Shown here: in pieces, positions 44,401 through 52,800 of the stretch
Layout of the letters: each line of letters starts with the position of its first letter
Numbering within the stretch: the first letter of the stretch is position 1
Program-made: the position numbers and the translations under genes
Notes under the pieces: generated by a model
Told to the model about the DNA's origin: nothing
Databases searched by the model: none
What the model saw: only the letters and a program-made list of their open reading frames with translations
From: Acidobacteriota bacterium
Lineage (GTDB): Bacteria; Acidobacteriota; Thermoanaerobaculia; Gp7-AA8
DNA length: 64,000 bases
Direction: 5' to 3'
NCBI GenBank assembly: GCA_019244185.1
Contig: JAFATB010000014.1
Span: 561,587-625,586, forward strand

Positions 44401-46538
44401 TGACCGGCAACGGCGTCGGCGGCGCGGGTCTCATCATGACGAACGTCACCGGTGACCTCAGCTTCAACGATCTCGACATCGTGGCCGACAACGGCACGGC
44501 GCTGCGCGCCACCAGCGGCGCCACGTTCAATTCCGGCGCCGGCGCCGGCTTCCAGATCGCGGTCACGTCCGGCGCGGGCACGATGACGTCCACGAACGGA
44601 GCCGCGGTCGACCTCACGACCGTCACGGCGTCGCTGCCGCTCGGCGTCATCAGCAGCACCACCAGCACGGGCACGGGCGTCAACCTCGACACCGTCCTCG
44701 GCACGTTCTCCGCGGCCTCCGGCAGCGCGATCAGCAACGCCACCGGCACCGACTTCAACATCAACGCCGGCAACGCCAACGTGACGTACAACGGCACGAT
44801 CACCGATACCAGCGGCCGCGTCGTCGCGATTGCGAGCTCCACCGGCGGCACCAAGCAGTTCACCGGCGCGATCACGAACAACGGCGGCACCGGCATCTCG
44901 CTCACGAACAATACCGGTACGACGATGACCTTCAACGGCGGCGTCGTCCTGTCGACCGGCTCGAGCGACGCCTTCACGGCGACGGGCGGCGGTACGGTGA
45001 GCGTCTGCGACGAGGCGGCCTGCAACGCGGCCGTGGGCGGCGCGCTGGTCAACACGTTGACCACCACGACGGGCATCGCGCTCAACGTCGCCAACACCAC
45101 CATCGGCGCCGGCGGCCTCGAGTTCCGCAGCATCAACGCGGGCACGGCCGCCAGCGGTCCGGCCAGCGGCATCATCCTGAACACCACCGGCGCCACCGCG
45201 GGGCTCACCGTGCGCGCGAACGGCGGTACCTGCAGCAGCGCGGGTACGTGCACGGGCGGTGCGATTCAGCACACCACCAGTCACGGCATCTCGCTCAACA
45301 GCACGCTCTCGCCGACGTTCGACCGCATGTTCATCGACACCACCGGCGGCAGCGGCGTCAACGGCCAGACGGTGACGAACTTCACCTTCACCAACGGCGT
45401 GATCAGCAACTCCGGCAACGCCCTCGGCGAGTCGAACATCGCGTTCAACGGCAGCGGCGCGCTGTCGGGCAACAACATCTCCGGCACGCTCACCGTCACC
45501 AACAGCACGCTGACGAATGCGTTCGACGACGGCATCGACGTCACCAACGACGCGGGCACGATCTCCAATGCGGTGATCACCGGCAACACGCTGACCAGCA
45601 CCACCAGCTCGGCCACGTCGCAGAACGACGCGATTCACCTCATCGGCATCGGCAACGGCACCACCGCCTCCTCGCTCACCAAGGCCACCATCGACAGCAA
45701 CACCATCCGCAACTTCCCCGGCGGCGGTGGCATCCAGGTGAGCTATGGCAACGCCAGCGTGACCGGACCGGGCGGCTCTGCCGGTACGGCGGGTAACGCG
45801 ACGAACATCATCAACATCACCAACAACACGGTGCAGGGTCAGAGCGCGGCCGCCCGCATGAACACCAGCGCGATCATGATCCAGATCAACGGCGGCAACT
45901 CCGGCAACCGCTCGCAGGGCAACTTCAACGTGTCGAACAACGGCACGGTTGCGAACCCGCTCGGCAACACGGACGGCACGGTCATCCTCGTCGGCAACAA
46001 CGGCTACGCGACGATGACCGGCACGATCAGCGGCAACCGCATCGTCGCCAACAACACCGTCGCGTCGAACGGCATCGGCGGCGGCAACGGCGTGAGCGTC
46101 GGTACGTCGGACACCCCGCTGCTCACGCTGACGGTGAGCAGCAACAACATCAGCGCCACGGACGGCAACGGCATTCTGCTCGTCAGCCGCGGCGTGACCG
46201 GCCAGGCCAACCTGACCATCACCAGCAACACCGTCGCCGCGCCGCTCAGCGGCAATCGCGAAGGCATCCGCGTGGATGCGGGCAACGCCGCTTCGGTCGA
46301 CGACGCGGTCTGCCTCGACATCCGCAGCAACACCAGCGCCGGCAGCGGCGTGGCCACGGGTATCGGTCTGCGCAAGCAGGGCACGAGCAGCACCGTCAAC
46401 GACTTCGGCATCGAGGGGATGGCCGCGACGGCGACTCCGGGCGTCGAGTCTTACGTCAACGGCAACAACCCCGCGGGCGGCGGCACGGAGCTCATCTCCG
46501 GCACGTCCGGCTTCGTGAGCTGCAACAGCGCTCCGTAA
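35466..46538 (+). CDS. Giant secreted surface protein: cadherin-like repeats plus C-terminal beta-helix
   Basis: A 3690-residue exported protein. The signal peptide runs to about residue 24 (IVWVPLAHA-A). A unique N-terminal domain (about 25-215) is followed by tandem-95/cadherin-like Ig domains (two with PAPGVLAND or PPPGVLAND, one classical cadherin-like, about 225-715). Thirteen homologous repeats of about 133 residues follow (about 718-2447). After a linker domain with GNTELRVDIG, a right-handed beta-helix of about 970 residues fills the C-terminus (from WYVKEGG, about 2718). Acidic loops (ITDVDS, ISDVDS) suggest calcium binding. No LPXTG, PEP-CTERM or autotransporter barrel is seen. AAGGA precedes the ATG at 35466. 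It shares its C-terminal module with the next gene and probably forms an adhesive surface fibre. Confidence 0.88.
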   Translation: MMALRRLRLALILSAIVWVPLAHAATSDYRVLIDADNNAATGCFVGAIPGIDQVLTTRVTTTDTDGSVTLTQRQVCSTGVLGAPITISTTPWPAGFNASSGSLLIETRIPYSAFSGGVAPEVMHLYFDGTLGVANQIVTTKPNGDPILYPTAPAGRRHSVHVGDPRMITLDGLATDWGMISPLVEGLASGGTQALRLIKIYAFSNPNDGFIYFRFDANISTNSPFAADDTYSRAHGAGLTVPAPGVLANDGDPNGAPLTASPVGSPARGTVTLNPDGSFTYAPDDPTSNTADSFDYKASNGSKDSNVAHVTIKVSTSTNTAPHANADSYSTTEDVPLVVPPPGVLANDHDDESDPLTVTLGANATHGDVVLQANGGFTYTPDANYFGADSFTYTVSDGHATATATVTIAVTSVNDPPKVTDAAFSIPENSPNGTAVGTVHVTDNDVADSHTFSITAGNTGNAFAINATSGAITVANTTALNFETTPSFTLTVHVVDNGVPNKSDNGTVTITLTDVNDKPVAQPDSYTIGEDGTLTVPAPGVLANDSDQDAGTTLTAVQNVAPLHAASFALNADGSFTYVPAANYNGTDSFSYHAHDGSLDSDVVLVTITITPVNDTPSFTGSGDVSSPEDVAYSATWATAISKGPSDENAQTLTFNVSNDANALFSVQPAIAADGTLTFTPAPNAVGLAHVTVTLSDNGDGANTSAPVNFTINITAVNDAPVLTAGGASPAFTEDGAPVAIDPSISVSDVDDANLESATITITNLLDSGSETLAANTAGTSITAVYSAPTLTLSGSDTLANYQQVLRSITYANSAQDPNTTARSISIVVNDGDVNSNTVTKTMSVTAVNDAPVVTTSGGTTAFVEDSAAVVVDNALTITDVDSTTLTGATVTISNLLDSGAETLAAPTLVGGVTAVYVAPTLTFTGTATLAQYETMLRAVTYNDAANAPNTTARIISFQVNDGAAANNLSNVATKNVSVTPTNDAPVLVAGHTVAYTENGSPVTLEPALTITDPDSATMQSAAVLVSGNAGAGDVLACPACGTTVPGITAIFSSGTLQLSGVDTLANYQTALRSVTYANASDAPSTAQRGIDWFVTDAGGLQSQDDAQNDTLVNVTAVNDAPVVTTSGGTTAFVEDAGPVAVDSGLTVTDVDSTTLTGATVTITNVLDGAAEALAAPSLLGGVTASYNAGVLTLSGTTTLANYQAMLRAVTYDNASDTPATTSRTIAFQVNDGGAVNNLSTVANQTVSVTPTNDAPVVTTTGTTSAFTEDGSPVAVDGGVTISDVDSANLTGATVTITNLLDSGAETLAAPTLLGGVTASYVAPTLTLTGTATLAQYQTMLRAVTYTNSSNDPTTTTRVISFQVNDGGAVNNLSNTATKNVSITASNDASVVTTSGGTSAFVEDSPAVVVDGSVSVTDIDSTTLTGATVTITNLLDGSAESLAAPTLLGGVTASYNAGTLTFSGTTSLANYQTMLRAVTYDNSSNAPSTTARVIAFQVNDGGAVNNLSNVANKSVSVTATNDAPVVTPTGTTTPFTEDGGAVAVDSGVSVSDVDSANLTSATVTITNLLDSGAETLAAPTLLGGVTASYVAPTLTLTGTATVAQYQTMLRAVTYNNSSNNPTTTTRVLNFQVNDGGAVNNLSNVGAKNVSITAVNDAPVVTTTGGSSAFVEDSPAVAVDNGLTITDIDSTNLTGATVTITNLLDGVAESLTATSLVGGVTANYVGGVLTFTGTTSLANYQSMLRAVTYNNTSNTPNVTARVIAFQVNDGGAANNLSNVATKTVSVTATNDAPVVTTTAAITSFTEGAGAVAIDSLVAVTDVDSPTLGSAVITITNLQDAGLETLAAPTLLGGVTASYVAPTLTLTGTATVAQYQTMLQAITYNNSSNAPNTTNRSVSYQVNDGSANSNVATKTVSVTSVNSVPVVTTSAGTSAFVEDAAPVVVDAGVTVTDPDTATLASATVTIANLLDSGAETLAAPTLLGGVTASYVAPTLTLTGTATLAQYQTMLRAVTYNNASNTPNVTVRTINFQVDDGQSTNHQSAVASKSVSVTPSNDAPVVTTSGGTAAFTEDGGAVAVDNGVTVTDVDSGTLASATITITNLLDSGAETLAAPTLLGGATASYVAPTLTITGVTTLSNYQTMLRAVTYNNTSQNPNGTTRTISFTVNDGAANSNTATRGVTVASVNDAPVVTTSGGTSAFVEDSPAIAVDNALTVTDVDSANLTGATVTITNLLDAGAETLAAPTLLAGATASYVAPTLTISGTATLAQYQTMLRAVTYNNSSNTPSTTNRSISFQVNDGAGVNNLSNVASKTVSITPTNDPPVLTVSGSLSYTENQAPAALGVTASVTDVDSTNITSATVTISAGFQSGADVLGFTTQNGITGNYVAPTLTLSGSATLAQYAAALQSVTYQNTSDDPTTAARTVTFQVNDGSANSNTQTSTISVTATNDPPVNNVPTNAQSVNEDTPLTFTGAGNIVSITDPDAQSGNISVEIKTTNGTTTIVTPTGLTFAPPAGNGTADYTISGTLANVNASLATLRFNPTADFPFAAASGTASIQLITTDNGNTPAPAKGDDDTFNITVNQVNDPPTAGSDTFDTIGNTELRVDIGVAGTTPNVVKTSVTTLKGVLGNDSDNPNENNPFTVTSIVGCADMSNCTLASGSIVSMNSNGTFTFKPSPTIPTGAPASDTFQYVITDQPAGGTPQTATGTVTIHIFDKVWYVKEGGTGNGRSDSPLGAFTTLNGAGGAGDVDAAGDYIFVQRNSTNPVNGPIELEANQHLLGEGVGLSIPRALNGNASPVNLVAAGTKPPIASASDAVQIKAAMPVEVRGLDISASGGNDVDLTATGAFSGSPTLTISDNVFTTASAEDVDVNAGATGTLGLTIQNNSWGTGAHGNNGIDIRTTAANTLNLLVANNTGIGVTGTGILIDGSGATVTITDFSSNTITGATGGTGISINNAKFDQTPTGGFQAVSGGTTTIGVTGNGVGGAGLIMTNVTGDLSFNDLDIVADNGTALRATSGATFNSGAGAGFQIAVTSGAGTMTSTNGAAVDLTTVTASLPLGVISSTTSTGTGVNLDTVLGTFSAASGSAISNATGTDFNINAGNANVTYNGTITDTSGRVVAIASSTGGTKQFTGAITNNGGTGISLTNNTGTTMTFNGGVVLSTGSSDAFTATGGGTVSVCDEAACNAAVGGALVNTLTTTTGIALNVANTTIGAGGLEFRSINAGTAASGPASGIILNTTGATAGLTVRANGGTCSSAGTCTGGAIQHTTSHGISLNSTLSPTFDRMFIDTTGGSGVNGQTVTNFTFTNGVISNSGNALGESNIAFNGSGALSGNNISGTLTVTNSTLTNAFDDGIDVTNDAGTISNAVITGNTLTSTTSSATSQNDAIHLIGIGNGTTASSLTKATIDSNTIRNFPGGGGIQVSYGNASVTGPGGSAGTAGNATNIINITNNTVQGQSAAARMNTSAIMIQINGGNSGNRSQGNFNVSNNGTVANPLGNTDGTVILVGNNGYATMTGTISGNRIVANNTVASNGIGGGNGVSVGTSDTPLLTLTVSSNNISATDGNGILLVSRGVTGQANLTITSNTVAAPLSGNREGIRVDAGNAASVDDAVCLDIRSNTSAGSGVATGIGLRKQGTSSTVNDFGIEGMAATATPGVESYVNGNNPAGGGTELISGTSGFVSCNSAP
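37618..42805 (+). repeat. 13 tandem coding repeats of about 400 bp in alternating two-repeat units
   Basis: Repeat starts (the VNDAPVVTT-type segment) lie near 37618, 38010, 38409, 38817, 39220, 39623, 40023, 40426, 40828, 41220, 41622, 42018 and 42417. Units with FVEDS or FVEDA alternate with units with FTEDG, TENG or TEGA, giving a higher-order period of about 800 bp. Nucleotide identity between units is high, so slippage and recombination are expected. Confidence 0.9.
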
Positions 46539-46559
46539 ATCTCTCTACTCGCTGTATCG

Positions 46560-46596
46560 AAAAGGCCCTGCGCGGATCCGCGCAGGGCCTTTTTTT
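46560..46596 (+). terminator. Strong intrinsic terminator after the first giant gene
   Basis: AAAAGGCCCTGCGCGGA and its exact complement form a long GC-rich stem, with a GGATCC centre acting as the loop, followed by a run of T. It separates the 35466 gene from the promoter of the 46801 gene. Confidence 0.92.
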
Positions 46597-46626
46597 ACGT
46601 CTGCGCTGACAGCGGCAAATGAACGC

Positions 46627-46655
46627 TTGCGCATGGGTGGAACAGACGTTAAATT
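46627..46655 (+). promoter_or_regulatory. Candidate promoter of the second giant gene
   Basis: TTGCGC (46627-46632) and TAAATT (46650-46655) are 17 bp apart, giving a leader of about 140 nt before the ATG at 46801. The leader has a good ribosome-binding site, GGAGGGG at 46787-46793. No other strong structure is seen in 46597-46800. Confidence 0.45.
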
Positions 46656-46800
46656 GTCTGGCGATCGTCCGAGAGAGATAACGAAGTCAACGCAGGCAAG
46701 TCGCCTTTCCGAGACCTTTTTGCGGAACGGCGGTGCGATTCATTCACGGTCCAACGGTTACGAACAAACGTTTCCTGCAGCGATCCGGAGGGGTTTCCGT

Positions 46801-49800
46801 ATGCGTTCCCTGTCATTGCGGCTTTTGCTCTCGTTGCTGTCTCTGATCGCCGTGCCGGTCGCATTCGCGCACGACGTGACGATCAGCGGAACCAACTCGT
46901 TCGCGGCTCTCGACGGCTCTGCCGTCGACCACGATCACGCCGTCAACGGCGTCTTCACCGTGAACGACGGCAACCTGATCGTGAACGGCACCGTCAACTG
47001 CAATGACGACGGCGCCTCCGCCAACAGCGCGTGCGCGATGGCGTTCGTCGTCAGCGGCAACGTCACGATCAACGCGGGCGGCGCGCTCTACGCGGAGAAC
47101 CGCGCAGGAAACGGCTCCGGCGGCGCGATCTCGGTCAGCGCCGGCGGGAGCCTCACGCTGAACGGCAACGCGATCATCTCCGCGTCGTCGAACGGCGGCT
47201 CCTCCACCTCGAACGGCGGCAACGTCAGCATCACCGCGGGCGCCGTGACGCTCGGCTCGACGAGCACGATCGACGCCGGCGCGTCGGGCGGCCAGGCCGG
47301 CAGCATCACCATCGGCGCGGGCGGCGTCGTCACCATCGCCGGCAACGTCCTCTCCGGTCCGAGCCGCGCGCTCCTCGCCACGCGCCTCACCGGCGCGGTG
47401 CTGAACGGCGGCGGCGGGAACCAGAGCGGCGGCGCGATCACCATCGCCACCACGACCTTCATCGAGCCCGCGCTCGTCGTCTCCTCCACCGCAAACATCG
47501 TGTCGCAGGGTGAGAAGAACGGCGCCGGCAACGTCACCCTCGATGCGTGCGGCATCGAGATCCGAGGACTCGTCGCAGCGGTGTCGACCAAGGATCTGCC
47601 GGCGCATGTGATCGTGCGTTCCGGCAAGAGCCTCCTCGTCGATGGCCGCGACCTCGGCGCGACCGGCACGCGCATGGGCCGCGTTCGCGCGGACGCGCTC
47701 AACGACGGCGCGACCGACGACGGCGTCGATCTCTTCGCGCGCGGCGACGTCTCCGTCTACGGCCCGCTCACCGGCTCGCTCTTCGTCGTCAGCTCCGTTC
47801 CGGGCGGCAAGGTGAAGAAGGACGGCTCCGGCACGATCCGCGTCGTCTCGCTCGAGGGCGCCGCCACCGTCTCCGGCAAGGCGTTCATCGCAGGCATCGA
47901 CGGCAAGGGCACGCGCGGCGGCACGATCTCGATCGACAGCGCCGGCACGGCCACGCTCGACACCGCCACCCTCGTCGCCATCGGCGACTACACGAAACCG
48001 AAGAAGCAGAGCGCCGGCGGCCACATCGCCGTCCGCTCGTACAGCGGCGACGTCCTCTGGCGCAACGGCACCGGCGACATCCGCCCGGTCGGCTCCGATG
48101 CCGACGTGCCTCCCGCGGATCAGGGCACGATCGTCCTCACCGCATGCGGCACCGTGAACACGACCGGCTCGTCGTTCCCGACCACCGGCGTCGCCACGAG
48201 CGTCTTCCCGCAGACGCAGACCGGCGTCTGCTCGCCGGCCGCGCCGTCGCTGCCCGCCGGCACGCCGCCGCTCGTCACGTGCAATACGCCGCCCGTCGCG
48301 AACGACACGAGCGCCTCGACGAACGAGGACAACGCCGTCACCGTGCACCTCAGCGGCAGCGACGCCGACGGCGACTCGCTCACGTTCTCCATCGTCACCC
48401 CGCCTGCGCACGGCTCCCTCGGCGCGGTCGTCTCCACCGGACCGACCACCGCCGACGTCACCTACACGCCGGCGCTCAACTACAACGGCAGCGACAGCTT
48501 CGTCTATCGCGCCAACGACGGCAACGGCGGCACCGACGACGCGAACGCGACGATCACCATCGCGCCCGTCAACGACCCGCCGTCGTTCCTCGCCGGTCCC
48601 ACCGTCACCGTGCTCGAAGACTCGGGCCCGAAGACGGTCGTGAGCTGGGCGACGTCGATCTCGCCCGGTCCCGCCGACGAGTCGGCGCAGAGCGTGACCT
48701 TCACCGTCACCAACGACAACAACGCGCTCTTCGCCGTGCAGCCGGCCGTCGCGCCGAACGGCACGCTCACGTTCACGCCGGCCGCGAACGCGTACGGCTC
48801 CGCGACCATCACCATCGTCGCGCACGACAACGGCGGCACCGCGAACGGCGGCAACGACACCTCCGCGCCGCAGACGAGCACGATCACCGTCACCGCCGTC
48901 AACGACCCGCCGTCGTTCACCGCCGGTCCGAACCAGACCGTGAACGAGGACTCAGGCGCGCAGAGCGTCGCGAATTGGGCGACGTCGATCTCGGCCGGTC
49001 CGAACGAATCGGGGCAGGCGCTCACGTTCCACGTCTCGAACGACAACAACGCGCTCTTCAGCGCGCAGCCGGCCGTTTCGCCGAGCGGCACGCTCACGTA
49101 CACGCCTGCCGCGAACGCGAACGGCACCGCCATCGTGACCGTCTATCTGCAGGATGACGGCGGCACCGCGAATGGCGGCGTCGACACCTCCGCGACGCAG
49201 ACGTTCACCATCACCGTCAACGCCGTCAACGACGAGCCGTCCTTCACCAGCGGCGGCAACGTCAGCGTGCTCGAAGACTCCGGCGCGTACAGCGCGCCGT
49301 GGGCGACCTCGATCAGCGCCGGCCCCGCCGACGAGAGCGGCCAGACGGTCACCTTCTCGACGTCGAACGACAACCACGCGCTCTTCAGCGTGCAGCCGTC
49401 CGTCGCGTCGAACGGCGTGCTGTCGTTCACTCCCGCCGCGAACGCCTTCGGCACCGCCACGGTCACCGTGACGCTGTCGGACAACGGCGGCACCGCGAAC
49501 GGCGGCGACGACACCTCGCCGTCGCAGACGTTCACCATCACCGTGAACGCCGTCAACGACGAGCCGTCCTTCACCAGCGGCGGCAACATCAGCGTGCTCG
49601 AAGACTCCGGCGCGTATTCGGCGCCGTGGGCCACCGGCATCAGCGCCGGTCCGAACGAGTCGGCGCAGGCGCTCACGTTCCACGCCTCGAACGACAACAA
49701 CGCGCTCTTCAGCGTGCAGCCGAGCATCGCGCCAGACGGCACGCTCACGTTCACGCCGGCCGCGAATGCGAACGGCACCGCCACGGTAACCGTCTATCTG

Positions 49801-52800
49801 ACGGATGACGGTGGCACCGCGAACGGCGGCGACGACACCTCGCCCTCGCAGACCTTCACCATCAACGTCACGGCCGTCAACGACGCGCCGTCGTTCACGA
49901 GCGGCGGCAACGTGACGGTGAACGAAGACTCCGGCGCGTACAGCGCGCCGTGGGCCACGTCGATCAGCGCCGGCCCCGCCGACGAGTCGGGCCAGACGCT
50001 CACGTTCCACGTCACGGGCAACAGCAATCCGTCGCTCTTCTCCGTGGCGCCGTCCATCGCGCCCGACGGCACGCTGACGTTCACGCCGGCCGCGAACGCG
50101 TTCGGCAGCTCCACCATCACCGTGACGCTCTCCGACGACGGCATGACCGCCAACGGCGGCGCCGACACGAGCGCGCCGCAGTCGTTCACGATCACCGTGA
50201 ACAACGTCAACGACGAGCCGAGCTTCACCGCCGGCGGCAACGTCACCGTCAACGAAGACTCCGGTGCGTACTCCGCGGCGTGGGCGACGGGCATCAGCGC
50301 CGGTCCGAACGAGGGCTCGCAGACGCTGACGTTCCACGTCTCGAACGACAACAACGCGCTCTTCGCCGCGCAGCCCGCGATCAGCGCGAGCGGCGTGCTC
50401 ACCTTCACGCCGGCGTCGAACGCGTTCGGCACCGCCACCGTAACCGTCTATCTGCAGGATGACGGTGGCACGGCGAACGGCGGCGACGACACGTCCGCCA
50501 GCGTCACGTTCCAGATCACCATCAACCCCGTGAACGACGCGCCGTCGTTCAACTCCGGCGGCGACGTGACGGTCAACGAAGACAGCGGCGCGTACACCGC
50601 GCCGTGGGCCACGTCCGTCAGCGCCGGCCCGGCCAACGAGTCCGGCCAGACGCTCGCCTTCGTCATCACCGGCAACACCAATCCGTCGCTCTTCGCCGCC
50701 GGTCCATCCATCGCGCCCGACGGCACGCTGACGTTCACGCCGGCCGCGAACGCCTTCGGCTCCGCGGCCATCACCGTGCACCTGCAGGACGACGGCGGTA
50801 CCGCAAACGGCGGCGCCGACACCTCGGGCTCCGTGACCTTCAACATCAACGTCACCTCCGTCAACGATCCGCCGTCGTTCACCGCCGGCGGCAATGTGAC
50901 GGTCAACGAAGACAGCGGCCCGTACTCGGCGACGTGGGCGACGAGCATCTCCGCCGGCCCGGGCGAGTCGCAGCCGCTGACTTTCAACGTCAGCAACGAC
51001 AACAACGCGCTCTTCGCCGTCCAGCCCGCGATCAGCCCGAGCGGCGTGCTGACGTTCACGCCCGCGCCGAACGCGTTCGGCTCCGCGAATGTCACCGTCA
51101 CGCTCTCCGACGGCATCGACACGACCTCGCCGGTGACCTTCGTCATCACGGTCAACGGCGTCAACGATCCGCCGACCGCGAACAACGATACGTGGGAGAC
51201 GGAAGGCAACACCGAACTGCGCGTCGACGTCGGCCCGTCCGCGACGCCGCATGTCTCGGATACGACGCCCTCCGGCCGAGGCGTTGCCGACAATGACGCC
51301 GACACGGTGGAAGGCGATCCGTTCAGCGTCACCGGCATCGTCGGCTGCGCCGACACCACCGCGCCGTACGTCTGCAGCGTCGCCGGCGGTACGGTCACGA
51401 TGAATGCGAACGGCAGCTTCTCCTTCATGCCGTCGCCTGGCGCGACCAGCGCTACGTTCCAGTACACCGTCACCGACCAGCCCGCGGCAGGCATCCCCGC
51501 CAGCGCCACCGGCACGGTCACGATCACGATCCACGACATGATCTGGTACGTGAACGGCGGCGCTCCCGCGGGCGGCAACGGCACGTCCGCCTCGCCGTTC
51601 AACTCGTTCGCGCCGCTCAACGGCGGCGGCGACGCCGACGTCGCGGGCGACTACATCTTCGTGCACGCCTCCACCGTCAACGGCGGCATCGCGCTCGAGC
51701 CGAACGAGAAGCTGTGGGGCGAGGGCGTCGGTCTCATCATTCCGCGCAATCTCAACGGCAACGGCTCGCCGACGACGCTCGTCGCGCCCGGCGTGAAGCC
51801 GCTAATCGCCGCCTCGGTCGGCAACGCGGTCGACGTGAGCTCCGTGAGCGGCGTCGAGATCGCCGGTCTCGCGCTCTCCGCGCCGACCGGCAACGGCATC
51901 GACGTCACCAGCCCGATCGCCGGCGCTGCCGCGGGTGCGCGCATCTACAGCAACAGCATCACCGCCGCCGGCCAGCAGGGCATCGACATCAGCGCCTTCG
52001 GTCCGATCGGCACCGACGTGTCGATCGACAGCACCTCGATCGTGTCGACCGGCACGGGCATCGCTCTCTTCGGTTCCGACGGCACGGTGACCTTCTCGTG
52101 CACCAACACCTCGATCCGCTCGATCGCGGGCTCCGGCATTACCGCCGATGCCAGCGCTGCCGACGCGTTCTACGTCACCGGCCTCGCCAACGTCAGCGTC
52201 GATGGCGCGACGCCTGGCGCGGGCATCTCGGTCACCGGCGCGACCTTCGATGCGAATCCGTCGACGGCGGCGTTCGACACCGTCAACACCGGCACGCTCA
52301 ACATCGGCTCGAGCGTCGACCCGGTCGGCACTTCGGGTCTCACGCTCACGAATGCGAGCGGTGACGTCGCCATCGGCACGCTCAACTCGTTCGCCGCGAC
52401 GCAGGCGCTCGGCGTTGCCGGCAGCGGTCTCTTCACCGGCACGACCGGCCTGCAGCTGACGTCCGGCGGCGGCTCGCTCGCGGCCACCGCGGGCGTCGGT
52501 CTCAGCGTCACCAACACCACCATCGGCGCGGCGAACCTCTCGTTCACCAGCGTGTCCGCCGCGGGCGCGACCAACGGCATCGTGCTGAACAACACCGGCA
52601 CCACGGGCGGACTCAAGGTCCTCGGCACCGGCTCCGCGAACAGCGGCGGCACGATCCAGAACACCACCAGCCACGGCGTCCTGCTGACGAACACCACCGC
52701 GCCGTCGTTCAACAACGTGCGCGTGCAGAACACCGGCGGCAGCGGCGTCAAGGGCACGCAGGTGAACGGCTTCACGTTCACCAACGGCTCGATCGCGAGC

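Noticed and set aside
46627..46800. Upstream extension of the second giant gene to an earlier in-frame start
   Set aside because: It would put 58 residues before the signal peptide and ignore the strong GGAGGGG ribosome-binding site in front of the ATG at 46801.
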